Shown here: piece by piece, positions 1-9,305 of the stretch
Numbering within the stretch: position 1 is the stretch's first letter
Layout of the letters: each line of letters starts with the position of its first letter
Assembly (NCBI GenBank): GCA_964580995.1
Contig: CAZOMV010000051.1
Location: 1 to 40,464 of the forward strand
DNA from: JAKJEP01 sp964580995
GTDB lineage: Bacteria > Planctomycetota > Phycisphaerae > Sedimentisphaerales > SM23-30
DNA: 40,464 nt
Direction: 5' to 3'
Position numbers and translations under genes: made by a program
Notes under the pieces: generated by a model
What the model was told of the DNA's origin: nothing
What the model saw: the letters and a program-made list of their open reading frames with translations, nothing else
The model's database searches: none

Positions 1-106
1 TTATCAGAAGATGGTGGCGGCGCTGGGGGAGACGATCCGGGTGATGGGGGAGGTGGACGGGATGATTGAGGGGGAGGGCGGCTGGCCGGGGGCGTTTGGG
101 GGGTAG
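1..106 (+). CDS. C-terminal end of an unidentified protein (partial)
   Basis: An open frame enters from the left edge and stops at 104-106 (TAG), leaving only 34 codons. The readable tail contains ETIRVMGEVDGMIEG and ends GGWPGAFGG. A short helical stretch followed by a Gly-Trp-Pro ending resembles, from memory, the extreme C-terminus of some Eco57I-type restriction-modification methyltransferases. Too little is present to claim a function. The codons are G-rich at the third position like the next gene, which supports real coding in this frame. The bulk of the gene lies outside the window. Confidence 0.35.
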   Translation, partial: YQKMVAALGETIRVMGEVDGMIEGEGGWPGAFGG

Positions 107-242
107 GGGGAAAATGGTCCGCGTGTGCAGCAAGCTGCATACCCTACGTCAAAGACCACCTCCCTGCTGGAAGGCAGGAAGGTGGCAGCCGGTGTAAATG
201 GACGATATGGACTTTATGGACGAGATGGACAGAAGAAAAAAC

Positions 243-267
243 CTGGATTCCTGCTTGCGCAGGAATG
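243..267. repeat. REP-like palindromic repeat, copy 1
   Basis: A 25-base unit identical to the one at 361-385. Its core CCTGCTTGCGCAGG is palindromic and is flanked by GGATT and GAATG. Elements of this CATTCCTGCGCAAGCAGG type are widespread short interspersed palindromes in bacterial genomes (known from memory). Such units usually sit between genes, as here. Confidence 0.7.
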
Positions 268-360
268 GCAGGCTGGCCTGCACCATTACGACGCGAGGTT
301 GGTCGGCAAGCAGTCGCTTCCGTTGGGCGCTGCGGCAGACAATACGGGGTGAATAAAAAT

Positions 361-385
361 CTGGATTCCTGCTTGCGCAGGAATG
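361..385. repeat. REP-like palindromic repeat, copy 2
   Basis: An exact second copy of the 25-base unit at 243-267, in the same orientation, 93 bases after the end of the first. The flanks differ apart from an A-rich run just upstream of each copy. Two copies do not make a CRISPR array: the unit is self-complementary and the intervening sequence is three times longer than a spacer. Confidence 0.7.
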
Positions 386-437
386 ACCGGCGGGCGATAA
401 CCTGGTATAGGGGGGACGTATGCAAGATCGCTGGCGA

Positions 438-466
438 AAGGGTATGGACAATTTGTCCATACCCTT
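438..466. repeat. 14-bp-arm inverted repeat
   Basis: The arms AAGGGTATGGACAA and TTGTCCATACCCTT are exact reverse complements around a single T. With so short a centre it is more likely a dimeric protein-binding site or the scar of a mobile palindrome than a terminator, and no T run follows. No function is assigned. Confidence 0.55.
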
Positions 467-731
467 CCGATTGTCACGGAAGGCGGCACGCAGCGAATGA
501 ATTGTGCGAATACGGAGGGGATTTTCCGGATTATTCAGTCGATACCGCCGGAGGGAGGAAACGTTGTTCTGGCTGCGGACATCGACGGATCCGTTTTATC
601 CTGATTTTGTTTGTTTGCTGGGGGATGGGCGGTAGGGAACATACCTTATTATTTTCTTGTGTGGGAGAGGTTTTTCCGGTATAGGTTCTTTAGTTGGTAT
701 CCGAGTTTATGAGTCGCGAATCGAGGTATGA

Positions 732-3700
732 ATGATGAAGAACAACGTCTTTTTTCTGGTGTTATTCCTTGTTTTTTTAAATGCTTTGGCGGTACCGGTA
801 TGGGGGGCGGCGGCCGGCGGGTCGATGTTGTGGCAGATTGGCCGGGCGGATCATGATACGGGGGAATTCGCGCTGGGCCGGGATGGCTGGCGGGATTTTA
901 GCTCGCGTTTTCCGGCGGATTGCCGGTATGTGGTGGGCCAGTCTGAAGAGCGGGCGGATTGGCCGTATGTGCTGCCTGGTCCCTCGGATGATTGGGCTGG
1001 GGGGAAGGAGCATACGTTTACTATTGTATTTTCCCTCGACCAGGCAGGGGAGTCGGGCAATGGCCGGCTTTTGATCGATCTGCTGGATACTCATAGTATA
1101 AATCCACCCTTGCTGGTGATCGGCATTAATGGCCGTTCGTATGAAAAGCAGATGCCGGCGGGCGGCGGGGACGGTTCGATTACGGGTAATCCGGCAGTGG
1201 GCCGGGAAAACCTGATACCGATCGAAGTGCCGGCTTCGGAACTGAAAAAGGGGGAAAATCAGGTGACGATAACGAATCAGGCGGGTTCATGGGTGCTGTT
1301 TGATTGCATCCGGATGGACGGGCCTGCCGGGCTGGTGGAGCCGGCAACGAAACTGCTGGAGGTACGTACCGAGCCGATGCTGGTCAGCGGTACAGATGGC
1401 CGATTGTATCAGCCGGTAACCATGCGAATTCAGCGGATCGGGGAACCGGTCGAGGTGACGGCCGGTATCGAGGGCGGAAAAATGGATCGTTATGTTCTTG
1501 CCGGCGGCGATCAGGAACTTGCGTTTTTGGTACCCGAAGTCGAAAAGGAAACAACAGCCCGGATAGTAATTGAAGAGGCAGGACAAACTACGGCGGCCCA
1601 GGACGTGGAACTCAAGCCGGTGCGGAAGTGGGAGGTGCATCTGGTGCATCAAACGCATCTGGATATCGGCTATACGCACACGCAGGAGGAAGTGCTGCGG
1701 ATCCAGGTGGAGCATCTGCGGAAGGCGCTGCAGTATATTGACGATACGAAGGATTATCCGGAGGAGGCACGGTTTGTGTGGCATCCGGAAGGGATGTGGG
1801 CGGTGGAAGAGTTTATGCGGGTGGCGAATGAGGAGGAGAAGGCCCGATTTGTGGCGGCGGCGCGGGCGGGAAGTATTCATCTGGATGCGCTGTATGCGCA
1901 GGCGATGTCGGGGATTTACACCGAGGAAGAGCTGATGGAGCTGATGGCGTCGGCCAAGCGGTTTGAAAAGGAGTATGGGGTTCGAATCGATTCGATTATG
2001 CAGTCGGATGTGCCGGGTTATACGTGGGGGCTGGTCTCGGCGCTGGCGCACAATGGGGTACGTTATATGTCGGTCGGGCCGAATTGCGGGCATCGGATCG
2101 GCTGGACGTTTGATTGGGGGGATAAGCCGTTTTACTGGGTGTCGCCGAGCGGAGAGTACAAGGTTCTGTTCTGGATGCCGCTTAAGGATAAAGGGTATTC
2201 GTGGTTTCATGGCAATCCGGTGGGGCATAAGATTGAGAAGGAGAAGATACTGAATTACCTGAGCTATCTGGAAGAGCAGGGATATCCGTATGATCTGCTG
2301 ATGGTACGGTACAATATCGGGGGGGACAACGGGCCGCCGAATCCGGCGCTGTGCGATTTTGTGAAGGAATGGAACGAAAAGTATGCGTATCCGAAGATGG
2401 TGGTGGCCCGGAACAGCGGGGCGATGAAGCGGCTGGAGGAGAAATATGGCGATCAACTGCCGGTGGTGAAGGGGGACTTTACGCCGTACTGGGAGGACGG
2501 GGCGGCCTCGACGGCGGCGGATAAGGCGATCGATCGGCGGGCGTGTGAGAAGCTGGTACAGGCGCAGACGCTATGGGCGATGTTCGACCGGGAGCGATAC
2601 CCGGCGGCGCGGTTTGATCAGGCGTGGACGAATCTGATTATGTACGATGAGCATACGTGGGGGGCGTGGAACAGTATCAGTGCGCCGGAGGAACCGTTTG
2701 TGAAACAACAGGCGGCGTACAAGCAGAACTTTGCGCTGGAGGGGGCGCGGATGACGGAGGAACTGGCGGCGGAGGCGGTGCGGGGGGAGAGTAAGGCTGG
2801 TTCTACTGTGGTGGATGTGATGAATACCTGTTCGTGGCCGCAGACGCAACTGGTGATATTGACGCCGCCCCAGTTGCAGGCGGGGGATAAGGTGGTGGAT
2901 GAGAAAGGTAAGGCCGTCGCTTCCCAGCGGCTGGGATCCGGTGAGCTGGCGTTTGTGGCGCGCGAGGTGCCGCCGTTTGGAGTGAGGCGGTATTCGGTTT
3001 TAAAAGGGGACGGAAGTACGAAGGGGGCGGCGAAGGCGACGGGGCTGACGATTGGCAATGATATACTGTCGGTGGAGATCAATCCGCAAAGCGGAGCAAT
3101 CCAGAGCCTGCGATGTAAAGGGATTACGGGGGATCTGGTGGATGGGAGCCAGGGGCAGGGGATCAATGATTACTTGTATATTATCGGCAGGGACCCGGCG
3201 CAGGATAATCATCGGGTAGAAGGGCCGGTGAAGGTGACGGTGGAGGATGCCGGGCCGGTGGTGGCCACGCTGTCGATTGAGTCGGCGGCGCCGGGCTGCG
3301 CGAAACTGACCCGCAAGGTGCGGATTTTCGAGGGCGGGGATACCATTGAACTTATCAATATCGTGGATAAGGTGAAGGAACTGCGGCCGGAAGGGGTATA
3401 TTTTGCTTATCCGCTTAATATTCCTGGCGGCATTTCCCGGATTGATATTCCCTGGGCGGTTGAGCAGCCGGAAAAGGATCAGATTCCGGGGGCTAACCGG
3501 AATTTTTACTGTGTGCAGCGGTGGGTGGATATATCGAACGAGGATTATGGGTTGACGTGGGTGACGGTGGATGCCCCGATGCTGCAGTTTGATCCGATCA
3601 AGATTGCGGCGGCGGCGGTGGGGGCGGAGCAGTACCGCCAGACGATTGAGCCGGGGCAGACCTTCTATTCTTGGGTAATGAATAATCACTGGGAAACGAA

Positions 3701-4097
3701 TTATGCGGCGTATCAGGAAGGGGTCTGCACGTTCCGTTATGTGCTGCGGCCGCACGCGGGCGGTTATAATCAGGCGGAGGCGCAGCGGACGGGACGGGGC
3801 GTGTGTAATCCGTTGCTGGTTTTCGAGGTGGCCCCGTCAAAGACGCCGCCGGCGCCGCTGCTGGAGGTCGAAGGGGAGGGGATTGTGGTTACCTCGCTGA
3901 AACCGACCCGCGACGGGCAGTCGCTGATGGTGCGGTTGTTTAATTCCGGTAATCGGAAGGCGACCGCGCGGCTAAAATGGGCGAAACCGCCGCAGGAAAC
4001 CTGGCACAGCAATCCGATGGAAGACAAAATCTCACCTTGTACCAAGCTGGTGGAAATGGTTCCTTACCAGATCGTTACCTTGCGAGTGGAGCCATAA
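732..4097 (+). CDS. Secreted GH38-type alpha-mannosidase with N-terminal carbohydrate-binding-like domain
   Basis: Predicted 1121-residue exported glycosidase that would cleave alpha-linked mannose from glycans. A signal peptide covers residues 1-26 (hydrophobic FFLVLFLVFLNALA, then VWGAAA). Residues 30-200 resemble the beta-sandwich domain found in family 4 polysaccharide lyases (LLVIGINGRSYEK, KGENQVTITN). The GH38 catalytic part spans about 300-720. HQTHLDIGYTH (near 307) matches the zinc-binding His-x-Asp strand, QSDVPGYTWG (near 424) carries the likely nucleophile Asp, and YDEHTWGAW (near 638) the later zinc-ligand His. A beta-rich C-terminal half completes the family layout. GAGG at 723-726 suits the second ATG (735) slightly better than the first. 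The gene converges on the GH127-type gene with 12 bp between stops. Codons are strongly G-ended. The family call is firm; the exact linkage is unknown. Confidence 0.85.
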   Translation: MMKNNVFFLVLFLVFLNALAVPVWGAAAGGSMLWQIGRADHDTGEFALGRDGWRDFSSRFPADCRYVVGQSEERADWPYVLPGPSDDWAGGKEHTFTIVFSLDQAGESGNGRLLIDLLDTHSINPPLLVIGINGRSYEKQMPAGGGDGSITGNPAVGRENLIPIEVPASELKKGENQVTITNQAGSWVLFDCIRMDGPAGLVEPATKLLEVRTEPMLVSGTDGRLYQPVTMRIQRIGEPVEVTAGIEGGKMDRYVLAGGDQELAFLVPEVEKETTARIVIEEAGQTTAAQDVELKPVRKWEVHLVHQTHLDIGYTHTQEEVLRIQVEHLRKALQYIDDTKDYPEEARFVWHPEGMWAVEEFMRVANEEEKARFVAAARAGSIHLDALYAQAMSGIYTEEELMELMASAKRFEKEYGVRIDSIMQSDVPGYTWGLVSALAHNGVRYMSVGPNCGHRIGWTFDWGDKPFYWVSPSGEYKVLFWMPLKDKGYSWFHGNPVGHKIEKEKILNYLSYLEEQGYPYDLLMVRYNIGGDNGPPNPALCDFVKEWNEKYAYPKMVVARNSGAMKRLEEKYGDQLPVVKGDFTPYWEDGAASTAADKAIDRRACEKLVQAQTLWAMFDRERYPAARFDQAWTNLIMYDEHTWGAWNSISAPEEPFVKQQAAYKQNFALEGARMTEELAAEAVRGESKAGSTVVDVMNTCSWPQTQLVILTPPQLQAGDKVVDEKGKAVASQRLGSGELAFVAREVPPFGVRRYSVLKGDGSTKGAAKATGLTIGNDILSVEINPQSGAIQSLRCKGITGDLVDGSQGQGINDYLYIIGRDPAQDNHRVEGPVKVTVEDAGPVVATLSIESAAPGCAKLTRKVRIFEGGDTIELINIVDKVKELRPEGVYFAYPLNIPGGISRIDIPWAVEQPEKDQIPGANRNFYCVQRWVDISNEDYGLTWVTVDAPMLQFDPIKIAAAAVGAEQYRQTIEPGQTFYSWVMNNHWETNYAAYQEGVCTFRYVLRPHAGGYNQAEAQRTGRGVCNPLLVFEVAPSKTPPAPLLEVEGEGIVVTSLKPTRDGQSLMVRLFNSGNRKATARLKWAKPPQETWHSNPMEDKISPCTKLVEMVPYQIVTLRVEP

Positions 4098-4109
4098 TCT
4101 TATTTGGAT

Positions 4110-6377
4110 TTATTTTTCCGGCAGCGTAAAGGGAAAACAAAACAGCCAACCGGTATTTTCGGGTGAGGGCTGGGTGGTTTGCGGCCAGATCCAACGGGCA
4201 TCGGTACCGGCGAATTGGGCAGGATAGTGGCCCCACGGCGCATCGCCATAGCCGCCGAGATTTTCGACCTTTACCTTTTCCTTTTGCGGCCACTGATCGG
4301 GATGAGTCAGCCAGGCGGGCGGGATTACTTCCGGGCAGGGGAGCACCGTGACCTGGTCCGGCTGGGTGGTGATCTGCTGGGTTACCGTTTGTATCGTACC
4401 CATCAAAGCAGGCCGCTGGGCCTGGCTTTTGGCCCGGACCGCCAGGATATTATTCTTTTGTCCGGGATAGAGGGTAATCCGGGCGGAGGCCCCCCAGCCG
4501 GCGTATTGATAAACGTTTTCACCGTTGAGATAAATTTCATAGTTACCGTCGCAGGCGAACATGACTTCCATGGCTGTTCCGGGATCCGAGGCTGGTTCGG
4601 CCTGCTGGGCAAGTTCCTGAAAGGCATCCGCTTTCATGGTTTCGACGTCAAAGAGGAGGAAGCAGGCACCGGCGGGGCGGCGGGACAGGGGGACCAGCCG
4701 GGTTAGCTGGAGGCGGGAGTCCGGGCCTTTTACGATTACGGGTATATTCTCCGAATCCGGATTTTCCCGGGAGATATAAATCGAGGGGACAGCGGAAGCC
4801 GGGCGGAATTCTCTGGCCAACCAAGACTGCGGTAAGCCAAAAATATGCGGACCGCGGCAAATGCGAACGGGCCGGTCCTTTATTGGCTGGGATTGAGCCG
4901 GCCCGGCCAGCTTGACAGCGGAGGGTAACTGTACTTCCAGTTTCAGTTCGCCGGTCCAGTCGCAGGGGACATTGGCCCAGCCGTTTTCGACCTGGGGAGC
5001 CTGGCCGTTCACAAGGATGGAATCGGCCCAGGCCGGTATTCGTAATTTCAAGGCAGTTTTTACCGGTGTGGGGGCAACCAGGATAACCTGCCAGATATCC
5101 GATTTTTGTTTCCGGGCGGCCACTTTGATATTTTGGCCGGCTAGGATAAATTCCGCGCGGGTTTCCGCCAGCCAGGTAATCCAAAAGGCATTTTCCGATT
5201 GCACAATCGCCCAGCGAACGATATCACCGAGAACTTGGGTGCCGTGCATCGAACAGCACCAGTAGGATTCGGTGCCATAGTAGGCTATTTGGGCGGCGGG
5301 ACAGGCTTGACCGGCCTGCAGCAAGGGAAGAAAGTAGGTGTGACCAAAGCCGCCGTTGGAAAACTGGGCGGCATAGAGATGATTATTCAAGATGGATTCA
5401 GTCCAGTCGAGATATTGGGTATCTTGCGTGGCCCGCCAAAGCAGCAGGTTGACCCGAATCCAGTCTGCCTCGCTGCAGCCTTCATCCTGCTGGTAATCCA
5501 GATCGAAAATTTCCGTCACACCCTGGGTGGGCAGGAGGAATTTTTCCCGGATAGTCTGGCAGCCGGCGGTTACGTGGGCGAGAAATTCGTTCGAGCCGGT
5601 CAGATAATCCAGGTCCAGCATCCCGCGATAGGCAACCAGGCGGCCATGGCTGTGGTGGTGGGCGAATTCCGTATCCAGCAGGGAAAGCCGGGCGATGTAG
5701 CGGGCCTCGTCCCAATATTTCGTCTCCCCGGTTACTTCTCCCAGAGCAACCAGACCATCGATCATGGAAGGGTAACAGGTAGTGAAACCGGAGGAGTAAG
5801 AGCCGCCGACCTGGGTGAAATTTTCTTCTTTCCCGAAATATTTGCGCGTGGAAAGAATATAATCGCCCAGTTTTTTGGCAGTTTGGAGCAGGTCCGGGTC
5901 CTGATGATCGCGGCAGTATTCCGCCAGGGCCAGCAGAAGGCGGCCGTTGCCCCACAGTATGGGCATGTCCCTTTCCTGGCTGATCTGTTGGTCCAAATTT
6001 TGATCGACGCCGAAGTGGCCGTCAGGTTTCTGCCAGGCCGGGATATTGTCTCGAAGAGATTTGAGGAACGGAATTTCCTGATTCAGCAGAGGAGCGACGT
6101 TGTTCCAGGCACCCAGCATCCGGCCGGACACGTCCCCGCTGTATTCGGTAAACCGACGCTGCTGATGGAAATGGAGGTCCGAAAGGACGAATTCGATGTC
6201 ATTGAGTGGAGGGGAATTCAGTCGCTGGACGGCCTGTCGGAGATGCTGCTGAATTTCACCGCGGGCTTCGATGGGGCTGCCGAAGCGGAAGGATTCCGCT
6301 CCGCACAAAGCAGGAAGTTGGCTGGAAAAAGAGAATACCAGAAAGAGAAAAAAAAAGGATAGGTTTGTTTTTAACAT
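4110..6377 (-). CDS. Secreted GH127-type (DUF1680) beta-L-arabinofuranosidase-like protein
   Basis: 755-residue exported enzyme of the GH127/GH146 (DUF1680) clan, which removes beta-L-arabinofuranose from plant glycans. A signal peptide covers residues 1-27 (FFFLFLVFSFSSQLPALCG). The alpha/alpha-barrel follows, with MLGAWNNVAPLL and the repeated helices usual for the family. EGCSEADWIRVN near residue 298 and YWCCSMHG near 372 match the Glu and Cys residues that hold zinc and include the nucleophile cysteine. A C-terminal beta domain (about 590-755) containing YEIYLNGENVYQYAGWG looks like a galactose-binding-type module. AAAGGA lies a suitable distance before the ATG, and a good sigma70-like promoter sits about 50 bp upstream. 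Activity within the clan (arabinofuranosidase or a relative) cannot be settled from sequence alone. Confidence 0.82.
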   Translation of the reverse strand: MLKTNLSFFFLFLVFSFSSQLPALCGAESFRFGSPIEARGEIQQHLRQAVQRLNSPPLNDIEFVLSDLHFHQQRRFTEYSGDVSGRMLGAWNNVAPLLNQEIPFLKSLRDNIPAWQKPDGHFGVDQNLDQQISQERDMPILWGNGRLLLALAEYCRDHQDPDLLQTAKKLGDYILSTRKYFGKEENFTQVGGSYSSGFTTCYPSMIDGLVALGEVTGETKYWDEARYIARLSLLDTEFAHHHSHGRLVAYRGMLDLDYLTGSNEFLAHVTAGCQTIREKFLLPTQGVTEIFDLDYQQDEGCSEADWIRVNLLLWRATQDTQYLDWTESILNNHLYAAQFSNGGFGHTYFLPLLQAGQACPAAQIAYYGTESYWCCSMHGTQVLGDIVRWAIVQSENAFWITWLAETRAEFILAGQNIKVAARKQKSDIWQVILVAPTPVKTALKLRIPAWADSILVNGQAPQVENGWANVPCDWTGELKLEVQLPSAVKLAGPAQSQPIKDRPVRICRGPHIFGLPQSWLAREFRPASAVPSIYISRENPDSENIPVIVKGPDSRLQLTRLVPLSRRPAGACFLLFDVETMKADAFQELAQQAEPASDPGTAMEVMFACDGNYEIYLNGENVYQYAGWGASARITLYPGQKNNILAVRAKSQAQRPALMGTIQTVTQQITTQPDQVTVLPCPEVIPPAWLTHPDQWPQKEKVKVENLGGYGDAPWGHYPAQFAGTDARWIWPQTTQPSPENTGWLFCFPFTLPEK

Positions 6378-6429
6378 GGCCGATTCCTTTGTTCGATACT
6401 TTTCGATTATAAATAATCACTGGTAAGTT

Positions 6430-6458
6430 ATTAAATGGAGAAAGGGAAATTCAGTCAA
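6430..6458 (-). promoter_or_regulatory. Sigma70-like promoter for the GH127-type gene
   Basis: On the minus strand TTGACT (6458-6453) and TTTAAT (6435-6430) are separated by exactly 17 bp. Each box has five of six consensus bases. The expected start is near 6423, giving a leader of about 45 nt. This lets the GH127-type gene be transcribed apart from the GH36 gene upstream. Confidence 0.55.
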
Positions 6459-6580
6459 GAAGTTATCGGATTTTTTTAGTTTTTTAGAGCGGTAAATAAA
6501 AAAGGGATGGACATAAGGAATCTTTTTTTGGATATAGGGAAACTTTGTTGGGGTCCGCTACATTTTTTTCTTTGCATGAT

Positions 6581-9202
6581 TCAGGACGCAATTTTTTTAT
6601 ACTCAATAAGGAGGGAACCGGGGCAATCATCGATGATAAGTTTGAGTTTCTGTAATTCTGTGCCGGTGATGACGACCGGTTCAGCGGGATCGTAGGCTGC
6701 GTATTTTGTAATCTGGTACCTGGCCTGGGGATCGATTTCAAAGAGGGAACTATCGAAGCCGCTGTAGGGGGATTCGTGGCGGCGGAAGGCGACAATCATG
6801 CCGTCCTGTTCGGCCGGGCGATGGTACTGCATGGCGCACCAGTCTTTGGGGCTGAGGGAGGCCGGGGTCAGGGGGTAATAATTGCCGAAGTAATATTTGC
6901 GGATTCGTTTGGCTTCGGCGATGCCTTTTTTCAGGAGGTCGCGCGGGTATTCTTCCTTGCGGTCCTTCAGTGTGACATTGTATTCCGACATTCCCTTGCG
7001 GGCGGTGTCGCGATTGTAATCCAGGGGGCGGACATCTTCGCAGAACGAAATCCCACCGCCGTTGACGCCGCTACGGAATAAATAGGGAGTGGCTCCCATC
7101 ATACCGCTGGTGCTGAAGGGGACATAGCGGTTCAGGCCGGCGGTCATAATCTGATTGAGCATGGCGGCCTGGTTGAAATCGTATCCGAGCAGGGGAAAGA
7201 TGGTGCCGTCGGTGCGCCAGAGCGGGAGGGCACGGGACATGGTTTCCAGGTCGATGCGGGTGCCGCCGCTGGCACAATCGTCAATTAACAAATGAGGATT
7301 GACACGACGGATATCATCCCACATTTGATACAATCCTTCCATATAACGAATTTCGCAGATACCGACACGGTCGGGGTCCTTCTGGTTTTCGAATTGCCAG
7401 TATGGCAGCGGATTCAGATTATAGTCAAACCTCAGGCAGCCCAGGCGGTATTCTTTAATGGCGGCCAGCAGCACCTTGGTCATGTATTCGCGGGCCTGGG
7501 GATTGCCCAGATTAAAGAGACCGCCGCCGTTATTGTCGGGGGAGATGACATACTCGGGATGATTTTTGGCGATATAGGTACCGGCGACAACCCGTTCCGG
7601 CTCGAACCAGAGTAGAAATTTATAGCCCTGCTCGGCCACGGCGTCGGCAACGGGTTTAAGGCCGCGGGGGAAGCGGATAGGGTCGGGAATGATTTCCTCG
7701 ACCGGCAGGCCGTAATTGCCCATGCCGGCGGCAAAGCCATCGCGGGTGAAATAGGCATCGAGCCAGAAATACTCAAATCCCAATCCCGCGATGGATTCCA
7801 GGTGAGAGAGTACATGTTCTTGCGTGGAGTAGTTTAATTCGTAGAAGGAGGTGCTCAGATGGGTGATGGGGGGGACGGCGGTCTGGCCGTTGAGTTTGGG
7901 GACGATATGAGCCAGCATGGTCTGACGGAATAAATTGTAGGAACGAAGCTCGTCCTGGCCGAACCAGTAGAGCTGGAGAATACGGGGGGTGCGGATGGTT
8001 TCGCCGGGATGGAGTTTGGTATGGATAAATTGCATGCCGGCCTGCATACGGACAGATCCTTCTTTACTGTTTTCGACTTTGGCGGTCCACTGCCCGGACC
8101 AGCCGATGGCGGTGATGACGCCGGAGGAGCCGAAGTCCAGATTGAAGAACGGGCCGTCTTTGAGGGAGGCCCGGCCCTCGACGGTGACAAGCTGGGCGGC
8201 TTTACCGGCAGACAAGGTCTCATCATAATTCATCCAGTCATCCACGCCGTTGTGGGAGCCGTGAATCCGGTGGAGGACCGGGATGGTGCCTGTTCCCGGT
8301 GTAATGGTTACATCCAGGGCCTGGACCTGTTCGAGTACGGGCGTATCGGTACCGGAGGTATTGGTAAAATAGACAGTCCAGTCCACGCCGGCGGTGTCGG
8401 TGTAGATGGTGGCGACCGCTTTGACCTCCAGGCCGGTCTGGGGATCGGTGAGGGTAAGGGTTCGCTGCTGACGGGTTGGATCCAGGATTTTGTCTTCCAC
8501 ATTCTTTTTCCAGTTTCCAAGCAGTTCCGAGGATTTTTTCCCGCCATAGACAAAGGAAAAGGGAAAGTCGCTGCCGAAGCGGGAAACGTTTGCCAGATCG
8601 TCCAGCCAAAGTTCGCTGCCATCGGCCAGGATCACCCGGGCCTCGGCCCAATCGGCCTGGTCCCAGCCGCGGCCGTCACCGCCATCGTCCACCACCAGGT
8701 CGAACGAATGGGCGCCCTTCAGGGGAATGTCAATCGGGCGGAAGCCATCGGCCGGTTTCATGATGTCGGTGGCGAAAACATCCTTGCCCTCTACCTGTAC
8801 ATGAAAACGGACGGAGGCAGCGGCCTGGTCCACATTTCGATCCAGCCCGATGACGGCCTGAAACCGCTGGGCGGGCTGAAGGAGCGTGACCCGCAGGACA
8901 CTGTGAGAATTTACGCCGATCCCTTTGGGATAGGTTTTATCCCCCAGTCGCAGCGGGCCGCCGGCGGCGCAGCGGCCGACTTTGGTATCGCCGGGGCTGT
9001 CTTCATGTATGACAATCAACTGGTTCCGTGCCGCCGGGGCCGAGGCGGGATCGGCGGAGAACGCCTGCTGTGCCCACTGGCGATTCCAGTCAACCTCATT
9101 TTCCGCCCCAGCGGGTGCGGATGGCATCAGGAGAACGATACCACACCCTGCCAGAAGCAAAATACCCAAAGATAACGACCTGTTTTTTTTTGTAGAAGCC
9201 AT
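6581..9202 (-). CDS. Secreted GH36 alpha-galactosidase with NPCBM domain
   Basis: 873-residue exported glycosidase expected to hydrolyse terminal alpha-galactosides. An N-terminal signal (residues 1-33, SLGILLLAGCGIVLLMPSA) is followed by an NPCBM carbohydrate-binding domain (about 55-200: GDKTYPKGIGVNSHS, DLVVDDGGDGRGWDQADWAEA). The family 36 beta-sandwich and TIM barrel follow. The barrel motifs are intact: YFWLDAYF, LLWFEPERV, LRFDYNLNP with the nucleophile Asp near 597, and DDCASGGTRID near 642 leading to WRTDG with the acid/base Asp near 665. A small C-terminal beta domain closes the protein. It lies 103 bp downstream of the rhaT-like gene on the same strand, so co-transcription with the SDR and transporter is likely. 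The SAG-C-G segment in the leader could be mistaken for a lipobox but sits inside the hydrophobic core. Confidence 0.88.
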   Translation of the reverse strand: MASTKKNRSLSLGILLLAGCGIVLLMPSAPAGAENEVDWNRQWAQQAFSADPASAPAARNQLIVIHEDSPGDTKVGRCAAGGPLRLGDKTYPKGIGVNSHSVLRVTLLQPAQRFQAVIGLDRNVDQAAASVRFHVQVEGKDVFATDIMKPADGFRPIDIPLKGAHSFDLVVDDGGDGRGWDQADWAEARVILADGSELWLDDLANVSRFGSDFPFSFVYGGKKSSELLGNWKKNVEDKILDPTRQQRTLTLTDPQTGLEVKAVATIYTDTAGVDWTVYFTNTSGTDTPVLEQVQALDVTITPGTGTIPVLHRIHGSHNGVDDWMNYDETLSAGKAAQLVTVEGRASLKDGPFFNLDFGSSGVITAIGWSGQWTAKVENSKEGSVRMQAGMQFIHTKLHPGETIRTPRILQLYWFGQDELRSYNLFRQTMLAHIVPKLNGQTAVPPITHLSTSFYELNYSTQEHVLSHLESIAGLGFEYFWLDAYFTRDGFAAGMGNYGLPVEEIIPDPIRFPRGLKPVADAVAEQGYKFLLWFEPERVVAGTYIAKNHPEYVISPDNNGGGLFNLGNPQAREYMTKVLLAAIKEYRLGCLRFDYNLNPLPYWQFENQKDPDRVGICEIRYMEGLYQMWDDIRRVNPHLLIDDCASGGTRIDLETMSRALPLWRTDGTIFPLLGYDFNQAAMLNQIMTAGLNRYVPFSTSGMMGATPYLFRSGVNGGGISFCEDVRPLDYNRDTARKGMSEYNVTLKDRKEEYPRDLLKKGIAEAKRIRKYYFGNYYPLTPASLSPKDWCAMQYHRPAEQDGMIVAFRRHESPYSGFDSSLFEIDPQARYQITKYAAYDPAEPVVITGTELQKLKLIIDDCPGSLLIEYKKIAS

Positions 9203-9305
9203 CCTAATCCAATCCTTTCCAAACCTTTTTTACATTACTTTCTTATTCGATAAAATCACATTTGCGTTTTATTGTCCGTATGGTTCCGTGATCCGAAACG
9301 AACTC

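Larger units (their letters stand above)
107..731. other. 625-bp gene-free stretch with repeats and palindromes
   Basis: No convincing gene is present. Open frames on both strands are short and cross two REP-like repeats. Their translations show the familiar artefact peptides of such repeats (PAIPAQAGIQ, SFLRKQESRF). The stretch holds an imperfect hairpin at 156-185 (12-nt arms, 6-nt loop), which could end the upstream transcript but lacks a T run. It also holds the two repeats at 243-267 and 361-385 and a near-perfect palindrome at 438-466. A weak promoter-like pair, TTGTGT (657-662) and TATAGG (680-685) with 17-bp spacing, lies about 45 bp before the next gene. Confidence 0.6.

Noticed and set aside
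243..385. Possible CRISPR array from two identical 25-base repeats
   Set aside because: Only two copies, 93 bases apart, self-complementary throughout the core, and no cas genes in the window.
144..460. Overlapping minus-strand frames with PAIPAQAGIQ and SFLRKQESRF peptides
   Set aside because: These peptides are translations of the REP-like palindromes in different frames. Such frames are a well-known false annotation.
265..684. 139-codon plus-strand frame in the first gap
   Set aside because: It runs through the second REP unit and the long palindrome, has no ribosome site or recognisable motif, and its composition is not gene-like.
1287..2456. 389-codon minus-strand frame inside the GH38 gene
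   Set aside because: Same Arg/His/Pro/Ile-rich shadow composition; the plus strand carries intact catalytic motifs here.
5199..9175. Two plus-strand frames of about 388 codons opposite the GH127-type and GH36 genes
   Set aside because: Gly-rich shadow translations without domain motifs; the minus-strand genes have complete active sites.
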